64,000 nt of DNA from an uncultured Bacilli bacterium (GTDB lineage: Bacteria; Bacillota_I; Bacilli_A; RF39; UBA660): NCBI GenBank assembly GCA_934183165.1, contig CAKPRZ010000002.1:62001-126000 (forward strand), read 5' to 3'. Positions 8,604-15,725 of this stretch are shown here, piece after piece (the stretch's first letter is position 1; every line of letters starts with the position of its first letter). Below the pieces are notes generated by a model, which was not told the origin of the DNA, ran no database searches, and worked only from the letters and a program-made list of their open reading frames with translations. The position numbers and the translations under genes are program-made.

Positions 8604-9959
8604 TTACTTTCCTAAACAAAACTGACTGAATAATTGATCGATTAGTTCCTCGGTGTATGTCTCTCCTGTTATTTCTCCTAGCTTATCCCATGCTCTTTTT
8701 ATGTCTATTTCTAACATATCTATTGGTACTTCTTGTTTTATTCCTTTATTGACTTCATCTAAGATTTTCTCTGCTTCTTTTGCTAATGAAATTTGTCTTA
8801 CATTACTAAGATGAACATAATCCTGTTGTTCTAATTTATTAAGATTAAATAATTCTACTATTTTATCTTTAAGTTTTTCAATTCCATATAAATCAACAGT
8901 ATTAGTATAAACTATATTTTCATAATTGATTTTATCTACATCGATCTTCTTTTCCAAATCACTCTTATTTATAACAACAATTGTCTTTTTATTTTTACAT
9001 TGTTCAAGTATTTTTATATCTTCATCTGTTAGCTTTTCATTGTTATTTAATACTAAAATAACTAAATCGGCTTCTTCTATTAAACTTAAGCTTTTTTCTA
9101 CTCCTATTTTTTCTACTACATCGTTTGTTTCTCTAATTCCTGCTGTATCAATTATATTTAATGACACTCCATTTATTGTTATTGTACCTTCTACTGTATC
9201 TCTTGTTGTTCCTTCTATATTAGTTACTATTGCTTTTTCTTCATCTAACAATTTATTTAAAATACTACTCTTTCCTACATTTGGTTTTCCTACTATTATA
9301 GTTTTTATTCCTGTAGTTAATATCTTGCCATTTTCTGATTCATTAATTATTTTTTTTAATTTTTTTATTATATCGTCAATTTTTGGTTTTATTATGTCGT
9401 TAGTCATAACAATTGCATCATCATATTCTGGATAATCAATATTAACTTCAATTGATGCTAACAGCTCTACTATTTCTTGTCTTAAATTTTTTATAATATT
9501 GCTTAAATATCCATTTAAACCCTTAATAGCAACCTTTCTTTTTGATTCATTCTTTGAATTTATCAAATCCATTACTGATTCTGCCTGGGTTAAATCAATT
9601 CTTCCATTTAAAAATGCTCTTTTTGTAAATTCTCCTGGTTCTGCTAGTCTAGCTCCACTTCTGAGTACTAATTCCAATATCTTATTAGTTGTTGAAATTC
9701 CTCCATGACAATTTATTTCAACAATATCTTCTCTGGTAAATGTTTTTGGTGATTTCATTACCGATACCAATACTTCATCAATAATTTCATCAGAATCTAT
9801 TATATAACCATAATTAATTGTATGTGTTTCTACTTTTTTTAAGTTTTTTCCACGAAAAATATTATTTACTATCTCTATTGAATTTTTTCCACTAATTCTA
9901 ATTATAGATATTGCGCCTACTCCTTGAGTGGTTGAAATAGCTGCTATTGTATCATCCAT
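8604..9959 (-). CDS. mnmE: tRNA modification GTPase MnmE (TrmE)
   Basis: A 451-residue GTPase partner of MnmG. It opens MDDTIAAISTTQGVGAISIIR (formyl-THF binding domain), has the Ras-like G domain with GKPNVGKSS near residue 222, IEGTTRDT, DTAGIRET and NKSD, and ends in the invariant FCLGK, whose Cys is catalytic for the modification. Full length. A TGATATAAT extended -10 box lies about 25 bp upstream, after the jag terminator. Confidence 0.97.
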   Translation of the reverse strand: MDDTIAAISTTQGVGAISIIRISGKNSIEIVNNIFRGKNLKKVETHTINYGYIIDSDEIIDEVLVSVMKSPKTFTREDIVEINCHGGISTTNKILELVLRSGARLAEPGEFTKRAFLNGRIDLTQAESVMDLINSKNESKRKVAIKGLNGYLSNIIKNLRQEIVELLASIEVNIDYPEYDDAIVMTNDIIKPKIDDIIKKLKKIINESENGKILTTGIKTIIVGKPNVGKSSILNKLLDEEKAIVTNIEGTTRDTVEGTITINGVSLNIIDTAGIRETNDVVEKIGVEKSLSLIEEADLVILVLNNNEKLTDEDIKILEQCKNKKTIVVINKSDLEKKIDVDKINYENIVYTNTVDLYGIEKLKDKIVELFNLNKLEQQDYVHLSNVRQISLAKEAEKILDEVNKGIKQEVPIDMLEIDIKRAWDKLGEITGETYTEELIDQLFSQFCLGK

Positions 9960-9985
9960 ATTATACTCCTTTCAAAGTTGAACAT

Positions 9986-9994
9986 ATTATATCA
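9986..9994 (-). promoter_or_regulatory. Probable extended -10 promoter of mnmE
   Basis: TGATATAAT on the minus strand, 27 bp before the mnmE start and just after the jag terminator T-run. No convincing -35 box; in an AT-rich genome this is only suggestive. Confidence 0.45.
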
Positions 9995-10004
9995 CTATTT
10001 ATTC

Positions 10005-10032
10005 AAAAAAAAAAGAAAGATATTAATCTTTC
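10005..10032 (-). terminator. Intrinsic terminator at the end of the rpmH-rnpA-yidC-jag operon
   Basis: On the minus strand GAAAGAT-TAAT-ATCTTTC (7-bp stem) is followed by ten T. The stem begins inside the last codons of jag. Confidence 0.8.
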
Positions 10033-10634
10033 TTAGGTTTAATTATTACATATCTATTAGGTTCAATTCCTTCACTTTCAGTAGTTACTTTATTATTTTC
10101 AGATAACACAGTATGTATTATTCTTCTTTCATATGAATTCATTGGATCTAGCTTTAGTTCCATTTGGGATCTAACTACATCACGAGCCAATGATTTTGCT
10201 AGTCTCTCTAACCTTTTTTCATTTTTTTGTTTATATTCACCAACATCTAGAATTAAATTATAGTAAAATCCTAATTCATTAAATAGATATTGTTTTAATA
10301 TAAGTGATAAAGCATTAACAGTTCTTCCTTGTTTTCCAATTAAAATATTATTATTATCACAAAATATAGTTAATGTTGTAATTCCATCTCTTTCTTTTAC
10401 TTCAAAATTAATATTTAATCCCATTAATTTAGTGATATTAATTAAAAAGTTTTTAGCATCTTCTATAATATCTTGTTTGGTTATTACTTCTATCTCAGTT
10501 TTCTTTGCTTTAAACAAACCACCTGTTGAATTTATTTCTTTGCAAAAGATTTCATCCTCACTACAGCCTAATTCAACTAAAGCTTTTTCTTTTGCTTCTT
10601 CTAATGTTTTACCTATAAAATTACTTTTTTTCAT
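10023..10634 (-). CDS. jag: RNA-binding protein Jag/KhpB
   Basis: A 203-residue protein with an N-terminal Jag domain (FIGKTLEEAKEKALVELG), a central KH domain containing NNNILIGKQGRTVNALS (GxxG loop IGKQG near residue 118), and a C-terminal R3H domain with MNSYERRIIHTVL. Jag/KhpB binds RNA and affects cell elongation and sporulation in Firmicutes. It overlaps yidC by 14 bp and is preceded by AGAGGT, as in the conserved spoIIIJ-jag pair. Confidence 0.95.
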   Translation of the reverse strand: MKKSNFIGKTLEEAKEKALVELGCSEDEIFCKEINSTGGLFKAKKTEIEVITKQDIIEDAKNFLINITKLMGLNINFEVKERDGITTLTIFCDNNNILIGKQGRTVNALSLILKQYLFNELGFYYNLILDVGEYKQKNEKRLERLAKSLARDVVRSQMELKLDPMNSYERRIIHTVLSENNKVTTESEGIEPNRYVIIKPKKD

Positions 10635-11547
10635 TTTTATTACCTCTTTTTACTATTATGTTTTGAACTATTGTAAATAAATTAGTTGTTATCCAATAGA
10701 TATTTAATGCCGAAGTCATAAATATTGACATAACAGTAATCATAATTACCATCATTCTATTCATTGTTTTTGCTTGATCATTATTTGTCATAGCAGTAGC
10801 ATTCAATTTAAATGAATAATATGTTGTAACCGCAACTATAACTATTAATATTATATAAGCAAAGTTTCCATGAAATAAAGCCGTCTTTGGTGTTGTCCCA
10901 AGTTCAAATAATAGAAATTTTCCTTCAAAAATAGCAGGTACCCTATTTATTGCTTCTAAAAATCCTATAAATAAAGGTAATTGAATCAAGGAAAATAAGC
11001 ATCCTGACACTGGATTGATATTATATTTTTTATATATCAACATCATTTCTTGATTCTTTTTCATGAGTGACTCTTGATCTGTTTTATCTTTATATTTCTT
11101 TTCTAATTTATCTAAATCGGGTTTTGCATTTTTTAACATTTCTGATTGCATTGCTGTTTTTTTAGTAACTGGGAAAGCAATCAATCTTATTAATAAGCTT
11201 ACTATTATAAGACCTAATCCATAATTTTTTACTAGCGAACCTATTTTTAAAATAAGCCACGCTAAAGGTTTTACAAATATTGAAGTCCATAAGCCTTCAT
11301 AACCTCCTGAATTAACTTTAAAATCTTCACATTCAGGTAATTTTGAAATATCAACTTTATCCTTATTTTCATTGTATATTTTTATTGTTTCTTCACTTTT
11401 AGGCTTACATAAAATATTTTCTGTTAAACTTTGGCCAGTACTTGGATTAGTTACTACTTTATTATCCTTTGTCAATGACTTTGTACAACCAGTTAGTAGT
11501 AAAACTGTAAAAAATAAAATTACTAGTTTTTTATTGTTTTTTTTCAT
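10621..11547 (-). CDS. yidC: Membrane protein insertase YidC (SpoIIIJ type), lipoprotein
   Basis: A 308-residue insertase of the YidC/Oxa1 family. The N-terminus KKLVILFFTVLLLTGCTKS is a lipoprotein signal with lipobox LTGC (Cys about 21). The conserved core includes GLIIVSLLIRLIAFPVTKK with the groove Arg, a cytoplasmic hairpin rich in Lys, and the later transmembrane segments PLFIGFLEAINR, AYIILIVIVAVTTYYSF and MMVIMITVMSIFMTSALNIYWITTN. An extracytoplasmic segment with VNSGGYEGLWTSIFVKPLAW precedes TM2. The rpmH-rnpA-yidC-jag order is universal. In Bacillus the SpoIIIJ paralogue is needed for sigma-G activation in the forespore. Confidence 0.95.
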   Translation of the reverse strand: MKKNNKKLVILFFTVLLLTGCTKSLTKDNKVVTNPSTGQSLTENILCKPKSEETIKIYNENKDKVDISKLPECEDFKVNSGGYEGLWTSIFVKPLAWLILKIGSLVKNYGLGLIIVSLLIRLIAFPVTKKTAMQSEMLKNAKPDLDKLEKKYKDKTDQESLMKKNQEMMLIYKKYNINPVSGCLFSLIQLPLFIGFLEAINRVPAIFEGKFLLFELGTTPKTALFHGNFAYIILIVIVAVTTYYSFKLNATAMTNNDQAKTMNRMMVIMITVMSIFMTSALNIYWITTNLFTIVQNIIVKRGNKNEKK

Positions 11548-11885
11548 TATTTCTCCTCTATTTTTATTTTTTCTATCAATTGCACATATTTATCATTCAT
11601 TATAGAAAAATCACTATTAATACATGCTTTCCTCATTATTATAATATAATCCATTTCATTTTGGTAGTATTTTTTATTATTATCTATAATACTTCTAATT
11701 TTTCTTTTATATTTATTTCTAAATACAGCATTACCCAATTTTTTACCAACAGATATTCCAAAACGAAATTTATCTAATTGATTGCTCTTATAATATACTA
11801 CAAAAAAATCATTTTTTAATACCTTACCTATTGAAATAATTTCATTAAATTCTTCTTTTTTCTTTACTGTATTAGTTTTTTTCAT
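11547..11885 (-). CDS. rnpA: Ribonuclease P protein component RnpA
   Basis: A 112-residue basic protein subunit of RNase P. It carries the family core FRFGISVGKKLGNAVFRNKYKRKIRSII (the RNR-like signature reads AVFRNKYKRKIR, residues about 50-62). It ends in a TAATG overlap with the yidC start. RBS AAGGAGT is about 11 bases before the ATG. The RNA subunit is not in this window. Confidence 0.95.
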   Translation of the reverse strand: MKKTNTVKKKEEFNEIISIGKVLKNDFFVVYYKSNQLDKFRFGISVGKKLGNAVFRNKYKRKIRSIIDNNKKYYQNEMDYIIIMRKACINSDFSIMNDKYVQLIEKIKIEEK

Positions 11886-11910
11886 ATTATATATACTCCT
11901 TACTTTTTTT

Positions 11911-11939
11911 AATAAAAAAAAGCCACTTTTAAACAGTGG
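11911..11939 (-). terminator. Terminator or attenuator between rpmH and rnpA
   Basis: On the minus strand CCACT-GTTTAAA-AGTGG is followed by CTTTTTTTT. It lies 6 bp after the rpmH stop and 25 bp before rnpA, so it probably lowers rnpA-yidC-jag expression relative to L34 rather than ending the operon. Confidence 0.65.
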
Positions 11940-11944
11940 AATAA

Positions 11945-12064
11945 TTATACTAATTTTTTACGTCCTTTTTTTCTACGTCTATTAATTATATTATTTTTTA
12001 ACTTTGCAAAAAAACCATGTTTCTTAGCTTTTTTTCTATTATTTGGTTGATAAGTCCTTTTCAC
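11945..12064 (-). CDS. rpmH: Ribosomal protein L34, unusually short (39 residues)
   Basis: Too short for most ORF callers. Reading 12064 down gives (M)KRTYQPNNRKKAKKHGFFAK and then LKNNIINRRRKKGRKKLV, which is bacterial L34. The start is GTG at 12064 with GGAGGTGTATGAA upstream; the nearby ATG is out of frame and stops at once. Typical L34 is 44 residues, with an ATKNGRKVLARRR-like middle; here about five residues of that middle are missing. First gene of the leftward operon rpmH-rnpA-yidC-jag. Confidence 0.92.
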   Translation of the reverse strand: MKRTYQPNNRKKAKKHGFFAKLKNNIINRRRKKGRKKLV

Positions 12065-12378
12065 TTCATACACCTCCAAACTAAAATCTACCCTATTATA
12101 ATCTGGTTGCTAATTATTTGTCAATCTATTTTTTTCAATTTTATTTTTTCAACAGAATTAACAGGCCTGTTTATAAATTAAACCACACCTGTGAAAATAA
12201 ATTTGTGGAAAATGTGGAAAAGTTATTATTTTCGTTATATAATAATCACCATATTTGTGGATATTTCTGTGCATTAGTTGTTAATTATTTTTTATTTTAT
12301 TTTTTTACTTTATTTTTTTAACAACTTACGTTACAATATCTGTAGATTTTGATTCTTTATCCAGGGGGCGGTGATAAT
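12065..12378. other. Probable chromosomal replication origin (oriC)
   Basis: A 314-bp non-coding gap between the divergent rpmH and dnaA genes. Coding direction switches here from all-minus to mostly plus. It holds four clustered DnaA-box-like nonamers on one strand (12204-12276) and then a 60-bp block of almost pure A/T (12277-12335) suited to unwinding, followed by a possible -10 TACAAT for dnaA near 12334. A short ORF across this gap on the plus strand is low-complexity Phe/Tyr and not credible. Part of the origin may also lie in the 138-bp dnaA-dnaN gap, as in Bacillus. Confidence 0.85.
12204..12276 (-). promoter_or_regulatory. DnaA-box cluster
   Basis: Against the minus-strand consensus TTATNCACA (TGTGNATAA on the plus strand): TGTGGAAAA at 12204-12212, immediately repeated at 12213-12221, TGTGGATAT at 12256-12264 and TGTGCATTA at 12268-12276. 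Each has one mismatch. The first two are head-to-tail with no gap. Confidence 0.65.
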
Positions 12379-13749
12379 ATGGATGAAAAAACAATTTGGA
12401 ATAACGTTCTATCCAAGATTAAAGAAGATATAAATTCATTGTCTTATCAAACTTGGTTTGAAGAAACTGAATTATATAAACTAGATAATAATGTTGCAAA
12501 GATCATTGTTCCATATGCCATTCATAAAAATCACATCATGAATAATTATCGTGATATAATTATTGATAACCTAAAAAAATGCACAAATAATGTGTATGAG
12601 TTAGAATTATTATTAAAAGAAGATATCACAGAACCTGTGGAAAAAACTATTGATAATATTAATTACTTTAATGATGATAATAATTTAAATAACAATTCTT
12701 TTATCGATTCTAATCTTAATTCAAAATATACTTTTGATAATTTTATAGTAGGAAATAGTAATAAATTTGCGCACGCTGCGGCATTGGCAGTTGCTGAAAA
12801 TCCAGGAAAAATGTATAATCCACTTTTTATATATGGTAATAGTGGGTTAGGAAAAACACATTTAATGCATGCAATAGGTAATTACATTGTTAAAACAAGT
12901 AATAAAAAGGTATTATATGTTACTAGTGAACAGTTTGTTTCTGATTTTATTGGAATAAATAAAAAAGATGAAAATGGTACTAATTTCAGTTATGTTGATT
13001 TTTTCAAACAAAAGTATCGTAACATTGATGTATTAATAATTGATGATATTCAATACTTAGGTGGAGCAACCGAAACACAAAAAGAATTTTTCCACACGTT
13101 TAATACCTTATATAGTGATAATAAACAGATAATAATTTCCTCAGATCGTTCTCCAGATGATTTAAAAATATTGGAAGATCGTTTGAGAACAAGATTTTGT
13201 TGGGGATTACCAGTTGACATTTTTCCACCAGATTTTGAACTTAGAGTTGCCATTTTGAAAAAAAGAATACTTGGTGAGGCAATTAATAAAGATATCCCTG
13301 AACAAGTAATTGAATATATGGCATCTAATCTTGGTAGTGATATAAGACAACTTGAAGGAGCGGTAACTAGACTAGTTGCTTATTCAACAATAATGGGTTC
13401 AGAAATAGATCTAGACTTAGCAATTGAAGCATTACGTGACTATATAAATAAGGGAGTCAGTGAAAAAAATAACGTTAATAAAATTCAAAAAGTAGTTGCA
13501 GAATACTTCCAAATATCTGTTGAAGACTTAAAGTCAAAAAAGCGCAATTCAAACATTTCATTTCCAAGACAAATTGCTATGTACCTGTGTAGAAAATTTA
13601 CAGATGAATCATTTCCAAAAATAGGAATTGAATTTGGTGGAAAAGATCATTCTACAGTTATGCACTCATGTGAAAAAATTGAAAGAGAAATAAAAATTAA
13701 TAAAGACTTGGAAAAAACTATTGATAAACTTCAAAAAGAAATTCATTAA
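12379..13749 (+). CDS. dnaA: Chromosomal replication initiator DnaA
   Basis: A 456-residue AAA+ initiator. Domain I is TIWNNVLSKIKEDINSLSYQTWF; domain II is an Asn/Asp-rich linker (about 85-115); domain III has Walker A GNSGLGKTHL near residue 152 and Walker B LIIDDIQYL near 219; domain IV ends with the DnaA-box recognition signature GGKDHSTVMHSCEKI near 422. The ORF can be extended upstream to 12349, but the ATG at 12379 fits domain I and follows GGGGGCGGTGATAAT, a strong ribosome binding site. Confidence 0.98.
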   Translation: MDEKTIWNNVLSKIKEDINSLSYQTWFEETELYKLDNNVAKIIVPYAIHKNHIMNNYRDIIIDNLKKCTNNVYELELLLKEDITEPVEKTIDNINYFNDDNNLNNNSFIDSNLNSKYTFDNFIVGNSNKFAHAAALAVAENPGKMYNPLFIYGNSGLGKTHLMHAIGNYIVKTSNKKVLYVTSEQFVSDFIGINKKDENGTNFSYVDFFKQKYRNIDVLIIDDIQYLGGATETQKEFFHTFNTLYSDNKQIIISSDRSPDDLKILEDRLRTRFCWGLPVDIFPPDFELRVAILKKRILGEAINKDIPEQVIEYMASNLGSDIRQLEGAVTRLVAYSTIMGSEIDLDLAIEALRDYINKGVSEKNNVNKIQKVVAEYFQISVEDLKSKKRNSNISFPRQIAMYLCRKFTDESFPKIGIEFGGKDHSTVMHSCEKIEREIKINKDLEKTIDKLQKEIH

Positions 13750-13887
13750 ATCTTATAATAAACAATCTATTAACATTTTTTGCACAAGTAATAATAATCA
13801 TATTGCCTGATAAATAAGGTTTAAAAAAGTTATTAACAGTTTCCACTGTAATAATATAAAAAATATATAAGAAAGAAGGAATATATT

Positions 13888-15009
13888 ATGAAAATAAAAA
13901 TCAAAAAAGAACTATTGTTAGAAGGATTAAATAAAGTATCAAAAGCTATTTCAACTAAAAATTTAATACCTATATTATCTGGTATTAAATTCGATTTAAC
14001 TCGGAAAGGATTAACATTAACTGCATCAGATAATGATATTACAATACAGACATTTATACCTGCAGATAACAACATGATAATTGAAAAAGAGGGTAGTATT
14101 ATTATTCAAGGTAAATATATATTAGATATTGTAAGAAAACTTCCAGATGAATTTATTAATATAGAAGTAATAGATGAATTAAAAATATTAATATTTACTG
14201 AAAATAGTGAATTTAATTTAAATGGGATAGACAAGAAAGAATATCCTAATATTTCACTTGAAGATAGTAAAACTTTTATTACAATTAATAGTAAAAAATT
14301 AAAAACACTTATAAATCAAACTGCGTTTGCTACATCAAATGATGAATCTAGACCAATTTTAACTGGAATTAATATTAAAGTTTTAGGAAATATATTAGAA
14401 TGTAGTGCTACAGATTCATATCGTCTAGCAAAAAAACAATTAGAGTTAGAAGATTTTGCAAGTGAAAATTATAATATAATAATTCCTAGTAAAAATATTT
14501 TAGAATTTATGAAAGTATTAAGTGATAATAATGAAAATATTGAAATTCATATATTTAATAATAAAGTATTATTTAAACAGAAAAATTTGTTATTTCAAAC
14601 CAGATTAGTTAATGGAAACTATCCTAATGTTAATAATTTAATACCAAGTGATTCTTTTCTAAAAATAACAGCAAATTTGTCGGATTTGTATGATGTAATA
14701 GATAGAGCTAGTATTTTAACATCAGATAAAGAAAAAAACATTGTGACTTTAGAAACAAATAATAATACATTAATAGTTAAATCTTCATCCGCTGAAATTG
14801 GTAGAGTAGAAGAAAAAATGATAATAGAAAAAAATAATGATGAAGAAATAAAAATATCATTTAGTGCTAAATATATGATGGAAGCTTTAAAATCATTTGT
14901 TGGTGAAAAAGTAGAAATGTCTTTTGTTGGAGAAGTAAAACCAATTATTGTAAAAGATGTAGATGATAAAGATTTAATTCAATTAGTATTACCAATTAGA
15001 ACATATTAA
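13888..15009 (+). CDS. dnaN: DNA polymerase III sliding clamp (beta subunit)
   Basis: A 373-residue beta clamp with three repeated clamp domains; recognisable stretches are the N-terminal LLEGLNKVSKAISTKNLIPILSGI, the middle AFATSNDESRPILTGI and TDSYRLAKK, and the C-terminal KPIIVKDV..LIQLVLPIRTY, which closes the protein-binding pocket. ATG follows AAGAAAGGAATATATT. The 138-bp gap to dnaA holds a weak DnaA-box-like TTTTGCACA near 13779 but nothing else I can name. A terminator follows directly. Confidence 0.97.
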   Translation: MKIKIKKELLLEGLNKVSKAISTKNLIPILSGIKFDLTRKGLTLTASDNDITIQTFIPADNNMIIEKEGSIIIQGKYILDIVRKLPDEFINIEVIDELKILIFTENSEFNLNGIDKKEYPNISLEDSKTFITINSKKLKTLINQTAFATSNDESRPILTGINIKVLGNILECSATDSYRLAKKQLELEDFASENYNIIIPSKNILEFMKVLSDNNENIEIHIFNNKVLFKQKNLLFQTRLVNGNYPNVNNLIPSDSFLKITANLSDLYDVIDRASILTSDKEKNIVTLETNNNTLIVKSSSAEIGRVEEKMIIEKNNDEEIKISFSAKYMMEALKSFVGEKVEMSFVGEVKPIIVKDVDDKDLIQLVLPIRTY

Positions 15010-15036
15010 TATAGTCTGATGACTATATTTTTTTTT
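15009..15036 (+). terminator. Intrinsic terminator after dnaN
   Basis: ATATAGTC-TGAT-GACTATAT followed by eight T. The stem starts at the stop codon. Closes the dnaA-dnaN unit. Confidence 0.9.
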
Positions 15037-15063
15037 ATTAGTTTTCAACAAAATTCGTGTTAG

Positions 15064-15137
15064 TTCGACATTGGTTTATGATATTATGTGGATGTAATTT
15101 TTAAAATTACAATAAAAATTTCTAGAAATTTGTCGAA
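15064..15137. promoter_or_regulatory. Nested palindromes upstream of the ComK-like gene
   Basis: Three nested or adjacent inverted repeats within 75 bp: TTCGACA (15064-15070) pairs with TGTCGAA (15131-15137); GTAATTTT-T-AAAATTAC occupies 15094-15110; AAATTTCTAGAAATTT, a perfect 16-bp palindrome, occupies 15116-15131. The last ends 18 bases before the ComK-like start. Their AT-richness resembles the A/T tracts ComK binds in Bacillus (AAAA-N5-TTTT), so autoregulation is possible; that is inference. Confidence 0.5.
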
Positions 15138-15149
15138 TAGGGGGATAAT

Positions 15150-15599
15150 ATGAATTTTTATGAAATTAATGAAGAAACATTAGCTGTATTACCATTGGAA
15201 TACAATAAAACTAGGGTTATTGAACTTAATAATGAATATATAATTAATAAAAGAGCATATGAAATAATGGATGAAAGCTGTCAATACTATGGAAGTACAT
15301 ACAAAGGAAGGCTTCAAGCCGCAAAAAAAATGTTGGATTGCGCTTATAAATTACCAATTTTAATTGAAGAAACACAAAATATTATATTTTTTCCAACAAA
15401 ATCTTCTTTAGAGGATGATTGCTGTTGGATAAATGTTAATTATATAAAGAAAATAGAAAAAAGTGATAATAAATGTACTGTTGTATTTAAGAATAGTTTA
15501 AGAGAAACATTTAATATTTCAAAATTATCAATAGAAAATCAAATATTAAGATCGACTAAACTTGGTTATATTCTTCAACAAAGATTAAAAAAGTTTTAA
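15150..15599 (+). CDS. ComK-like transcription factor
   Basis: A 149-residue protein that aligns along its length with B. subtilis ComK, the competence master regulator: FYEINEETLAVLPLEY against YEVNGATIAVLPEE, then DESCQYYGSTYKGR against DRSCRFFGSSYAGR, IIFFPTKSSLEDDCCWINVNY against IFLFPTLSSTRPQCGWISHVH, and SIENQILRSTKLGYILQQR against SFENQVYRTAWLRTKFQDR. It is about 40 residues shorter than Bacillus ComK at the C-terminus, the part involved in MecA control and oligomerisation. In B. subtilis this place between dnaN and recF holds yaaA. ATG follows AGGGGGATAAT. A terminator on each side isolates it from dnaN and recF. Family assignment is from remembered sequence; whether it controls competence here is unknown. 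Confidence 0.8.
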   Translation: MNFYEINEETLAVLPLEYNKTRVIELNNEYIINKRAYEIMDESCQYYGSTYKGRLQAAKKMLDCAYKLPILIEETQNIIFFPTKSSLEDDCCWINVNYIKKIEKSDNKCTVVFKNSLRETFNISKLSIENQILRSTKLGYILQQRLKKF

Positions 15600-15606
15600 T
15601 TTACTT

Positions 15607-15631
15607 AAAAAGGGCAAAAAAGCCTTTTTTT
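15607..15631 (+). terminator. Intrinsic terminator after the ComK-like gene
   Basis: AAAAAGGGC-A-run-GCCTTTTTTT; three GC pairs, one G-U and five A-U pairs, then T. Confidence 0.7.
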
Positions 15632-15698
15632 AATGTAAAAATGTGATATAATTAATATGTATGTATAGGACTACTAAAAGATAGGTAAAGGTGAAAAT

Positions 15699-15725
15699 AT
15701 GGGGTTTTTTGAGTTGATTACATGA
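15699..15725 (+). CDS. Eight-codon leader ORF coupled to recF
   Basis: ATG at 15699 reads MGFFELIT and stops at TGA 15723-15725, overlapping the recF ATG (15722-15724) as ATGA. AAAGGTGAAAAT gives this small ORF a good ribosome binding site, whereas recF itself has no Shine-Dalgarno in the twenty bases ahead of its ATG. Most simply recF is translated by reinitiation after this leader. Confidence 0.5.
   Translation: MGFFELIT

Noticed and set aside
8926..9435. Plus-strand ORF of 169 codons
   Set aside because: Lies fully inside mnmE on the other strand; Ser/Ile/Phe-rich mirror of an AT-rich gene with no family resemblance.
12118..12321. Plus-strand ORF of 67 codons within the rpmH-dnaA gap
   Set aside because: Phe/Tyr/Asn low complexity from A/T tracts, no ribosome binding site, and it covers the DnaA-box cluster and unwinding block of oriC.
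15600..15721. Remnant of the yaaA S4-domain gene between dnaN and recF
   Set aside because: No S4-like sequence in any frame of the gap; only a terminator and the eight-codon leader.
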